Of a stretch of DNA of 43,294 nucleotides, positions 36,425 to 43,294 are shown piece after piece. The notes beneath the pieces were generated by a model. The model was not told where the DNA came from, did not search any database, and worked only from the letters and a program-made list of their open reading frames with translations. This DNA comes from an uncultured cyanobacterium (lineage in GTDB: Bacteria > Cyanobacteriota > Cyanobacteriia > Cyanobacteriales > Geitlerinemataceae): NCBI GenBank assembly GCA_937899645.1, contig CALCCD010000087.1, positions 1 through 43,294 on the forward strand, in the 5' to 3' direction. How positions within the stretch are numbered: position 1 is the stretch's first letter; each line of letters begins with the position of its first letter. The position numbers were made by a program, and so were the translations under genes.

Positions 36425-37993
36425 TCAAAACAACCTGAGCTGCTGACAGCGCGATCGCTCGTACTCCTGCTGCTTGTACTTCATATAGCGTTCGATCGCG
36501 CCCTTCACCTTCAGCGCCGCCTCGAACTCCTCGCCCTGCTTTGCCGTCAGGCGCTCCCGGACGATCGCTCGCAGCTCCGAAATTACCTTCCCGTTAACCT
36601 TGCGGGTCTGCTTCCAGTCGAGAATCGCGTCCGGATAAGCGCTGTGACCGAGATATCGCTTCTGCTCGATTTCCGGCAGGCTGTAGCCCCGCAGCTCTGG
36701 AACCCAGTGGCGCACGAACTGTAGCTTCGGGTCGCGATCGAGCAGGTTTTTGTTGGGATTGTAAATCCGAAACCCCTTCGACATCGGGTTGGAAATTCCC
36801 GCTTGCATCTGCCACTGCCAGTGGTTGATCGCAATATCGCCGTCGATCAGGTGATTCATAAAATGTTCCGCGCCGTGCTGCCAGGAAACGCCGCAGTTAA
36901 TCGTCAGAAAACTGACGCACATGGCGCGCGTACGGAAGTTCATCCAGCCCATCGCTTTGAGCTGGCGCATGCTGGCATCGATCAGCGGAAAACCGGTCGT
37001 TCCGGCTTGCCACGCGGCGAACAGCTCGGCTTTTTCATCGGTTAACGGCTCGCCGGTATACCAGTCGTCGAACTCGCGGTAGTAGTTGCGCCAGCCGATG
37101 TCGGGTCGGTAGTAGAGGCGCTGGGTAAACGAGTCGTGCCACCGCAGCCGATCGCAAAAGCTTTTTAGCGAAAAGTCGGCTTTCGCCTCTTTTTCTTGGC
37201 CCTTAAGTTCCTGGCGACGCTGCTGCACGGCGCGATCGACGATGCGGCTGGAAATCGTGCCGAAGGTTAAGTGGGGCGAGAGGTGCGAGGTGGATCCGCG
37301 CTGGGCGAGCCAGGGTTGGGACAGCTTCCAGTGGTAGCCCCAGAAGCGTTGTTTAATAAAGGATTGGAGCGTTGCGTGGGCGGCGGTTTCGCCACCGAAG
37401 AAGTCGGCGTGCGGATGCTGGCAGAAGCGGCGATATTTTACGAGCAGGTCTTCGGGCGGGAGGATCTCGAGGCCCGAACTTTCGCCGGTGAGGTCTGGTG
37501 TGTCGAGGCGATCGGGCGCGGGAAAGATATCGTTTTTTAGGTAGGCTTTTCGGTCTTTAAACCAGGTGTCCCAATTAATTTTGGGGCGCTGCATGTAGTG
37601 GTTCAGGCCGAGGAAAAGCTCTACATTTTTAGCTTTATAGTATTTCTCGATCTGCCGATCGCGATCGACGCCGTATTTTACCTGCACGTCGCGGTTGTAC
37701 AGCAGTCGGAGCGGCTGATTTCGGTCTAGAAAATATTGCGAGATCCGCTGGATAACTTCAAAGGATTTGCCTTCAAACAGGTAGAGCCGACTGCCGCGAT
37801 CGCGCAAGTTGCGATCGAGATCGAGCAGTGACTCGAATAGGAAGCGTACGCGCGCTGGGGCGGGCCGAAACTGCTCGTAAAACCAGGGATCGAGGATAAA
37901 AAACGGGACGATCGGGGCGGAACTTCGGGCGGCGGCAGCCACGCATTCATTGTCGAGGAGGCGCAGGTCTCGCCGAAACCACAGGAGCTGCAT
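36425..37993 (-). CDS. Cryptochrome/photolyase family protein
   Basis: A flavoprotein of 522 residues, either a DNA photolyase repairing UV photoproducts or a photoreceptor. The N-terminal domain starts LLWFRRDLRLLDNECVAAAARSS. The FAD-binding region has FGTISSR, FCDRLRWHDSFTQRLYY, TTGFPLIDASMRQLKAMGWMNFRTRAMCVSFL and GDIAINHWQWQMQAG, then FRIYNPNKN and FVRHWVPELRGYSLPEI. Compared with classic CPD photolyases (N-N/H-G-G-W-Q-W), the segment reads N-H-W-Q-W-Q-M with the two Gly absent, so it may belong to a less studied class. Downstream of a glycosyltransferase on the same strand, 23 bp away. Confidence 0.88.
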   Translation of the reverse strand: MQLLWFRRDLRLLDNECVAAAARSSAPIVPFFILDPWFYEQFRPAPARVRFLFESLLDLDRNLRDRGSRLYLFEGKSFEVIQRISQYFLDRNQPLRLLYNRDVQVKYGVDRDRQIEKYYKAKNVELFLGLNHYMQRPKINWDTWFKDRKAYLKNDIFPAPDRLDTPDLTGESSGLEILPPEDLLVKYRRFCQHPHADFFGGETAAHATLQSFIKQRFWGYHWKLSQPWLAQRGSTSHLSPHLTFGTISSRIVDRAVQQRRQELKGQEKEAKADFSLKSFCDRLRWHDSFTQRLYYRPDIGWRNYYREFDDWYTGEPLTDEKAELFAAWQAGTTGFPLIDASMRQLKAMGWMNFRTRAMCVSFLTINCGVSWQHGAEHFMNHLIDGDIAINHWQWQMQAGISNPMSKGFRIYNPNKNLLDRDPKLQFVRHWVPELRGYSLPEIEQKRYLGHSAYPDAILDWKQTRKVNGKVISELRAIVRERLTAKQGEEFEAALKVKGAIERYMKYKQQEYERSRCQQLRLF

Positions 37994-38016
37994 GACGGGG
38001 AACTCGGAATGTTGGC

Positions 38017-39207
38017 TTAATTATGGCGAACCTCGCCGATTAGGGCATCGAGGCGATCGCGTAAATCCCGACAGGCGCTCGCCCAGTTCAGCCGCGTCTC
38101 GAACTCGTGGCGTGCGCGTAATGCCACTGTTTCGTAGCGATCGCGATTGCCCCAGAGCGCTGCAATTGACGCCGCATACTCCGCCGCCGCCGCATCGAGC
38201 CCGAACAACTGCCCGCTCTCGCCGTCGCGCACGATCGTTGGAATGCCGCCCATCCGCGTCGCGATCGCCGGGATACCGTAAGCCGCCGCCTCGCAAAAGA
38301 CCATACCGTAAGTCTCGGCGCGAGTCGGCAGCAGCAGAAAGTGACTGTCGCGTAGCGCCTGCTGGAGCGCGCCCCGATCGTCGGGGTCGGTTTTGTCCAG
38401 ATAGCCGAGGATGCGGACGCTGTCGGCCAGGGCAGTCGGCACGTCGGGCGTTTCGCCGATGACGGTCAGCCGGGCGGGTACGCCGCGATCGCGCAGTGCC
38501 GCCACGACTGCGAAGGCGATCGGCCCGCCTTTGCGTTCCCACTCCTTTCCGAGGAACAGTAGCTCCAGGCGATCGCGACGGCGATCGGCGATCGCGCTTT
38601 CTACGGCCTCGCGATCGGGTGCGCGCTCCAGATTTGCACCCCAGGGAATCGCGACGATCTTGTCGGCGGCGCTGGGGTATTCGCGCCGCGCCGCCGCTGC
38701 CGCCCACTCGGAGCTGAAGCAAGCCAAAGCGCAGCGATCGAGCGCCATCGCCTCAAAGCGCCGCACGTTGCGTGCCGTCTCGCTGCAAAGGTTGCTCATG
38801 TAGGGGTACAGGCCGATCAGCGACACCAGTGGCGCATCCGTCCACAACACCAGCGGCTTCGGGCTGTAGACGGTGGCGATCGGCAGGGCATTCTCGACGC
38901 AGAGGGCGATATCGCCAGGGCTGTCTCGCAGGCGTCGCGACACCTGCCGCCCGTAGCCGCGCACGATCGCTGGTTCCGCCCAACGGTAGTAATCGCGCCG
39001 CGAAACGCGCCGGTAAAACTCCCATTTGAGGCGCGTCACTGGCTTGACCCAGTGCGGGACGGCCAAATTGCCGACGTAGTTCGCGCCGCAGCCCAGGCTG
39101 GAGAGCCCCGTCGCGATCGCCGCTGCCGCCTGACACATGCCGAGCTGCGTTTGCGGCCACCGCGCCCGATCGGGCAGGTCGTACATGGTGATGTAGTCTA
39201 TTCGCAC
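38017..39207 (-). CDS. Glycosyltransferase, GT4 family
   Basis: A 396-residue group-1 glycosyltransferase. The GTG at 39207 is chosen because GGGGGGAGG lies 9 bases upstream and VRIDYITMYDLPDRARWPQTQLG is a sensible N-terminus; the ATG at 39186 is the alternative, and the upstream open frame overlaps the divergent gene. Family marks are LLFLGKEWERKGGPIAFAVVAALRDRG (donor-site Lys), RLTVIGETPDVP, VRILGYLDK and LLLPTRAETYGMVFCEAAAYGIPAIATRMGGIP (E-x7-E region). Acceptor and donor sugars cannot be told. There is no transmembrane helix. Shares a 54-bp divergent region with ldcA. Confidence 0.88.
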   Translation of the reverse strand: MRIDYITMYDLPDRARWPQTQLGMCQAAAAIATGLSSLGCGANYVGNLAVPHWVKPVTRLKWEFYRRVSRRDYYRWAEPAIVRGYGRQVSRRLRDSPGDIALCVENALPIATVYSPKPLVLWTDAPLVSLIGLYPYMSNLCSETARNVRRFEAMALDRCALACFSSEWAAAAARREYPSAADKIVAIPWGANLERAPDREAVESAIADRRRDRLELLFLGKEWERKGGPIAFAVVAALRDRGVPARLTVIGETPDVPTALADSVRILGYLDKTDPDDRGALQQALRDSHFLLLPTRAETYGMVFCEAAAYGIPAIATRMGGIPTIVRDGESGQLFGLDAAAAEYAASIAALWGNRDRYETVALRARHEFETRLNWASACRDLRDRLDALIGEVRHN

Positions 39208-39261
39208 GAATTTCGCCTCCCCCCAAGACTTTAAACTTCTCAAACTCGTCAGCTTCAGACT

Positions 39262-40218
39262 ATGCCCGATCCGACCGCTGCCGCCGTCTCTCCGGCGAAA
39301 ATCTTTCCGCCCTTCCTCAAGCCAGGCGATCGCTTGGCGGTTATCGCGCCCAGCGGCTGCTTGCGCGAGCCGTCGAGCTTCGAGCGGGGGCTGGCGGTCT
39401 GGCGATCGCGCGGCTACGACATTGCCTGCCCCGAGGGCTACGACGATCGCCACGGCTACCTGGCGGGGACGGACGCCGATCGGCGATCGCGGCTGCGAGC
39501 GGCGTGGCGCGACCCGAAGGTCAAGGGTCTCCTCTGTTTGCGCGGCGGCTACGGCACGACGCGGCTGCTGGAGGACTTCGAGTGGACGGAGGCCGATCGC
39601 GCTCATCCGAAGTGGCTGGTGGGCTTCTCGGATATTACGGGGCTGCTGTGGAGCTTGGCGCGGGCGGGGCTGGGCGGCGTCCACGGGCCGGTGCTGACGA
39701 CGCTGGCGGACGAACCGGAGCGATCGCAGCAGCGCTTGTTCGATTTGTTAGAAGGTCGGGCGATCGGGCCGCTGGTGGGTCGGGGTTTGGCCGGTAGCGG
39801 CGGTGAAGACCAACGGGCGACGGGCTGGCTCTGTCCGGCGAATCTGGCGGTGGGGACGAGCCTGCTGGGGACGCCGCACCAGCCGGATCTGACGGGCGCG
39901 ATCGTCGCGATCGAGGATGTGGGCGAAGCGCCGTACCGGCTCGATCGACTGTTGACTCAGTGGCGATCGATGGGGGCGTTCGCGGGCGTGCGCGGTTTGG
40001 CGCTGGGGCGGTTCAGCCAAGCGGAAGTTCCGGCGGGCTATCCGAGTTTTTCGGTGGTGGAACTGATGCGCGATCGGCTAGGGGATTTGGGGATTCCGGT
40101 GGTGATGGATTTACCATTCGGCCACGACGGGGAGAATGCGGCGCTGCCGTGCGGCGCGATCGGGGCGATCGATGCGGTGGCGGGCACGCTGACAGTCAGA
40201 GTCCAACAAAGCCGATGA
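39262..40218 (+). CDS. ldcA: LD-carboxypeptidase (muramoyltetrapeptide carboxypeptidase)
   Basis: An S66 serine peptidase that removes terminal D-Ala from tetrapeptides in murein recycling, acting in the cytoplasm. The 318-residue protein has the Ser-Glu-His catalytic set: GFSDIT (S123), IVAIEDVGEAPYRLDR (E218) and LPFGHDGENAALPCG (H288). LCLRGGYGTTRLL (RGGYG oxyanion motif) and GDRLAVIAPSG are also present. All three residues appear correctly spaced. No signal peptide. Start ATG at 39262 with a weak Shine-Dalgarno; promoter is shared with the divergent glycosyltransferase within 54 bp. Confidence 0.93.
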   Translation: MPDPTAAAVSPAKIFPPFLKPGDRLAVIAPSGCLREPSSFERGLAVWRSRGYDIACPEGYDDRHGYLAGTDADRRSRLRAAWRDPKVKGLLCLRGGYGTTRLLEDFEWTEADRAHPKWLVGFSDITGLLWSLARAGLGGVHGPVLTTLADEPERSQQRLFDLLEGRAIGPLVGRGLAGSGGEDQRATGWLCPANLAVGTSLLGTPHQPDLTGAIVAIEDVGEAPYRLDRLLTQWRSMGAFAGVRGLALGRFSQAEVPAGYPSFSVVELMRDRLGDLGIPVVMDLPFGHDGENAALPCGAIGAIDAVAGTLTVRVQQSR

Positions 40219-40434
40219 GCGCCCCCGATGAGCACTGAGCGGAGTCGTTGGCGTAGCCTTCGCTTTGCGAATAGTGCGGGTTTCGCTAGAAGCGACAATC
40301 TTGGAGCGCGTACTGTGAATCTGTCGCAAGCTAAGCCGATCGACGCGGGCTCAATCGCTCTCAACCCTAAACCGCACTTCGACAGGCTCAGTGCTCAAAT
40401 TCTGAATACTGGACATTTATTTCCGTGGAGTACT
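40219..40434. repeat. Candidate non-autonomous repeat element between convergent genes
   Basis: GAGCACTGAGC (40230-40240) and GCTCAGTGCTC (40386-40396) are exact inverted 11-mers bounding about 167 bp. The right arm reads CTTCGACAGGCTCAGTG, a phrase that recurs as a dispersed repeat in cyanobacteria, and the interior has TTGGCGTAGCCTTCGC-type sequence, also typical. No ORF of interest inside. No target-site duplication was apparent at the ends. Confidence 0.6.
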
Positions 40435-40980
40435 CTAAGCGACTTGCCGATCGCGCTCTTCTGCCCAGCTCGCGTAATCGGGAATCAGATGCTGGTGCAG
40501 CCGCGAGCTAATCGTCGCCAGGATGCCCGACAGCAGAGCGCTGCCCGCACTATCGATGACCGACTGGGGCGTAAACTGCAAGATCGGCGGTAGCTGAACG
40601 CCCACTTTCAGCATCGCGCGACCGACCAGCGTCGTAGAGCCCTTGCGAATCGTTGGGTATAACCGGCCTGACAGCTCGAGCGTAAAGCCGTACTGGATAT
40701 AGTCCACGCCTTTTACCTCATAGCCGATCGACTGGAGGCGCAGCGTCCCGTTCGGCTCCGTCCAGATTCGCAAATCGACGATCGGCTGCAAGTCGAGCAT
40801 CACGAACGACAGCGGCGCGAGGGCGATGCGATAGGTGTCCGAGCCCGTTTTCTGAATGCGGCGGGGATTCCCGAGCAGGTTGACGAGGCGATCGGTGTCG
40901 CGCAGGTAGCCATCGACCGAGACGGGCGCGTCGGGGACGGGAATCGAGACGGAAGTGTCGGCAGAAAAGCGGCTCAGCAT
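40435..40980 (-). CDS. DUF1997 family protein
   Basis: A 181-residue cyanobacterial/plastid protein of unknown function. Features are FLDGYL-like VSVDGYLRDTDRLVNLLGNPRRIQKTGSDTYRIALAPLSFVMLDLQPIVDLRIW, then GVDYIQYGFTLELSGRLYP, VGRAMLKVGVQLPPILQFTP, and ISSRLHQHLIPDYASWAEERD. This beta-rich pattern, with an amphipathic helix at the C-terminus, matches DUF1997. No signal peptide or membrane helix. ATG start, no clear Shine-Dalgarno. Convergent with ldcA. Confidence 0.8.
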   Translation of the reverse strand: MLSRFSADTSVSIPVPDAPVSVDGYLRDTDRLVNLLGNPRRIQKTGSDTYRIALAPLSFVMLDLQPIVDLRIWTEPNGTLRLQSIGYEVKGVDYIQYGFTLELSGRLYPTIRKGSTTLVGRAMLKVGVQLPPILQFTPQSVIDSAGSALLSGILATISSRLHQHLIPDYASWAEERDRQVA

Positions 40981-41275
40981 GGGTGATAAACGGGCGACGA
41001 CAGCGCAGGCGGGGCTTCGACGGACGGCAGCAGCCCAGGCGATCGCGAGATGAGTAACGTTGCCTTAATGCAAATGTGTGAAATTACATAGAATTATATT
41101 ATTTTCTCAGGGTTTTCCAAGGTCGATTCATTCCGCTACTGTTACTTTTTATCTTTATTCCGTTTCGTGCATCGGATTCGTCGCGCGGACGCTCTCGGTG
41201 AGCCTCTCATCTAACTGCCGCGAGCGCCGCTCTTTCACTACGCTGTTCTCTGTTGCACCGCTTCAGACTCTACCC
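40981..41275. promoter_or_regulatory. Divergent promoter region, DUF1997 / S9 peptidase
   Basis: This is 295 bp with an A+T-rich core (41055-41110) containing TTGCCTTAATG, TACATAG and ATTATATTATTTTC. These are candidate -35/-10 elements on the plus strand for the peptidase, though spacing is not ideal. A frame open upstream of the peptidase start encodes no recognisable domain. Confidence 0.35.
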
Positions 41276-43243
41276 ATGACCACACGCACCGCTCCCTACG
41301 GCTCCTGGAAATCTCCGATCGCGTCGGAGGCGATCGTCTCGGCGGGCTTGCGGCTCGGCGCGGTAGCGATCGACGACGATCGCCTGTTCTGGCTGGAAGG
41401 TCGCCCGAGTGAAAAAGGCCGCTCGGTGCTGGTGGCGCGCGAGGCGGACGGCACGACCCGCGATGCGATTCCCGAGGGGTTTAACGTCCGGACGCGGGCG
41501 CACGAGTACGGCGGTGGCGCGTATACGATCGCGGGCGAGACGGTGTATTTCTCCCACGACGGCGATCGGCGGCTCTACAAAACCGCGATCGGCGGCAAGC
41601 CTGAGGCCATCACGCCCGAGGGCAACTACCGCTACGCCGACCTGTGCGTCGATGCCACGCGCGATCGCCTGCTGGCGATCTGTGAAGACGCGAACAGCAT
41701 GGGCGAGCCGATCGCGTCGCTCGTGGCGATCGCGGGCGGAACCGCGACCGTTCTGGCTGAAGGCGAAACCTTCTATGCTTCCCCAGCGCTGAGCCCCGAC
41801 GGCGCGCGGCTGGCGTGGCTCACCTGGAACCACCCCGATATGCCCTGGAATTCGACGACGCTGTGGGTGGCGGCGTTCGCGGCAGATGGGACGCTGACCG
41901 AGCCGGTGGCGATCGCCGGGGTTGGTGCGGGGCTCGATCCGGAGTCGGTGTTCCAACCCCAGTGGTCGCCCGACGGCGCGCTGTACTTCGTCAGCGATCG
42001 CAGCAACTGGTGGAACTTCTACCGCTGGGACGGCGGCTCGGACGGCGACGGGCAAAAGCCCACCGCCGTCGCGGAAATCTACCCGATGGAGGCCGAGTTC
42101 GCGACGCCGCAGTGGGTGTTCGGTATGTCCACCTACGGTTTCGCCAGCGACGGCACGATCGTTTGCACGTACACGAAAGACGGTCTTTGGTTCCTGGCAA
42201 CGATCGACCCCACAGCCGAGCCCGCCGATCGCTTTACGCCGATCGAGCTGCCCTACTCCGACATCTCGTCGGTGCGTGTCAGTGGCGATCGGGCAGTGTT
42301 TCTGGCAGGTTCACCGACGACCCCCGGCGCGGCGGTACTGCTCGATCTCACGACCCGCAAGACCGAAATCTTGCAGCGCTCCACCACGCTCGACATCGAC
42401 CCGCGCTACCTCTCCGAGCCCGTACCGATCGCCTTCCCCACCACCGACGGCGACACTGCCTACGGCTTCTTCTATCCGCCCACCAACCCCGACTACACCG
42501 CTCCCAACGGCGAGCACCCGCCCCTGCTCGTTAAGAGTCACGGTGGCCCCACCGCCGCCACTGGCAGCAGCCTCAGTCTGCGGATTCAATACTGGACGAG
42601 CCGGGGCTTTGCCTACTTCGACGTGAACTATCGCGGCAGCACGGGCTACGGGCGCGAGTACCGCCAGCTCCTCAACGGCAAATGGGGCATCGCCGACGTG
42701 GACGATGCGGTGTGCGGCGCGCAGAACCTGGCCGATCGCGGCTGGGTCGATGGCGATCGGCTGGCGATTTCCGGCGGCAGTGCGGGCGGCTACACCGTCC
42801 TCAGCGCCCTGACGTTCCGCGACACTTTCAAGGCCGGAGCCAGCTATTACGGCATCAGCGACCTGGAAGCCCTCGCCAAAGACACCCACAAATTCGAGGC
42901 GCGCTACCTCGATAGCCTGGTGGGCGACTACCCCGCCGAGAAGGACACCTACGTCGCCCGATCGCCGATTCACTTCCCCGAGAAGCTCTCGTGTCCGGCG
43001 ATCTTTTTCCAGGGTCTCGAGGATAAGGTCGTGCCGCCGAACCAAGCCGAGATGATGGTCGAGGCGCTGCGCGACAAAGGCGTGCCGGTGGCCTACGTGC
43101 CCTTCGAGGGCGAGCAGCACGGCTTCCGACAGGCCGCGACGATCCAGCGCGCGCTCGATGGAGAATTCTATTTTTACTCGCGGGTGTTCGGCTATGCGCC
43201 CGCCGATGAAATCGAGCCCGTCGCGATCGAAAATCTCGACTAG
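41276..43243 (+). CDS. S9 family (prolyl oligopeptidase) peptidase
   Basis: A 655-residue serine peptidase of the acylaminoacyl-peptidase/dipeptidyl-peptidase type. The N-terminal half (about 20-380) is a beta-propeller with blades such as RLFWLEGRPSEKGRSVLVAR, YFSHDGDRRLYK, LSPDGARLAWLTWNHPDMPW, and QWSPDGALYFVSDRSNWWNFY. The alpha/beta hydrolase (about 400-650) has LLVKSHGGPT, FAYFDVNYRGSTGYGREYR, and the triad S502 (GGSAGGYT), D583 (GLEDKVVPP) and H615 (GEQHGF). All catalytic residues are present. No signal peptide, so cytoplasmic. The ATG at 41276 begins MTTRTAPYGSWKSPI, a typical family start. Upstream codons lack similarity. Confidence 0.93.
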   Translation: MTTRTAPYGSWKSPIASEAIVSAGLRLGAVAIDDDRLFWLEGRPSEKGRSVLVAREADGTTRDAIPEGFNVRTRAHEYGGGAYTIAGETVYFSHDGDRRLYKTAIGGKPEAITPEGNYRYADLCVDATRDRLLAICEDANSMGEPIASLVAIAGGTATVLAEGETFYASPALSPDGARLAWLTWNHPDMPWNSTTLWVAAFAADGTLTEPVAIAGVGAGLDPESVFQPQWSPDGALYFVSDRSNWWNFYRWDGGSDGDGQKPTAVAEIYPMEAEFATPQWVFGMSTYGFASDGTIVCTYTKDGLWFLATIDPTAEPADRFTPIELPYSDISSVRVSGDRAVFLAGSPTTPGAAVLLDLTTRKTEILQRSTTLDIDPRYLSEPVPIAFPTTDGDTAYGFFYPPTNPDYTAPNGEHPPLLVKSHGGPTAATGSSLSLRIQYWTSRGFAYFDVNYRGSTGYGREYRQLLNGKWGIADVDDAVCGAQNLADRGWVDGDRLAISGGSAGGYTVLSALTFRDTFKAGASYYGISDLEALAKDTHKFEARYLDSLVGDYPAEKDTYVARSPIHFPEKLSCPAIFFQGLEDKVVPPNQAEMMVEALRDKGVPVAYVPFEGEQHGFRQAATIQRALDGEFYFYSRVFGYAPADEIEPVAIENLD

Positions 43244-43294
43244 TGCAGCGTCAAGACTAAAGCTTAGGGGAAAGGGTATGGTGAGAGGCATGGA

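Overview
The window is bacterial chromosome from a cyanobacterium. Evidence seen directly: a ferrochelatase with a C-terminal chlorophyll-a/b-binding-type segment, a CpcS/CpeS-type phycobilin lyase, a DnaK paralogue with an acidic C-terminal tail, a DHH-CBS-nucleotidyltransferase fusion of the cyanobacterial type, the DUF2996, DUF1997 and DUF3352 families, and very frequent GCGATCGC (HIP1) octamers and GATCG cores. The background is clearly G+C-rich. I do not assign a genus. No rRNA, tRNA, CRISPR array, transposase or phage module was found.

Layout. 1-5020: a 5'-incomplete EgtD-like methyltransferase of lower G+C, then on the minus strand a translationally coupled lipoprotein and membrane-bound spermidine-synthase-like pair, and a Cache-HAMP-GGDEF diguanylate cyclase. 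5311-10630: glucokinase, phycobilin lyase, glycerol kinase, and a stand-alone groEL under a CIRCE operator with a good terminator. 10676-17015: two pentapeptide-repeat proteins flanking a double-domain SagB-type oxidoreductase, then a DUF3352 protein with a strong hairpin in its leader. 17088-21875: menE (menaquinone/phylloquinone pathway), a GAF histidine kinase and a RodZ-like HTH membrane protein. 22341-25479: hemH, obg and DUF2996. 25620-30947: a third pentapeptide protein, an unrecognised membrane protein, the 928-residue DHH-CBS-CCA fusion and a Uma2 nuclease-fold protein. 31122-32218: an A+T-richer two-gene cassette, a RusA-like nuclease overlapping a PD-(D/E)XK plus HEPN-like fusion. 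32215-43243: dnaK, a small conserved protein with chrA, photolyase with a glycosyltransferase, ldcA, DUF1997 and an S9 peptidase.

Most genes are single units or pairs of housekeeping or stress function rather than one large pathway. Coupled pairs are lipoprotein/spermidine-synthase-like, Uma2/DHH-CCA, RusA/REase-HEPN, small protein/chrA, and glycosyltransferase/photolyase.

Two things stand out. The first is the RusA-like and REase-HEPN cassette. It differs in base composition from its surroundings, its genes overlap by ATGA, and one RusA catalytic acid is replaced. It looks like a candidate mobile or defence module. The second is a recurring habit of degenerate tandem repeats with 13-16 bp units (about three copies, or 26 bp in one place) in gene-flanking DNA. 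Two of these put three CACCAG motifs at 14-15 nt spacing just upstream of the Shine-Dalgarno sequence of two unrelated genes. Novelty cannot be judged without database searches.
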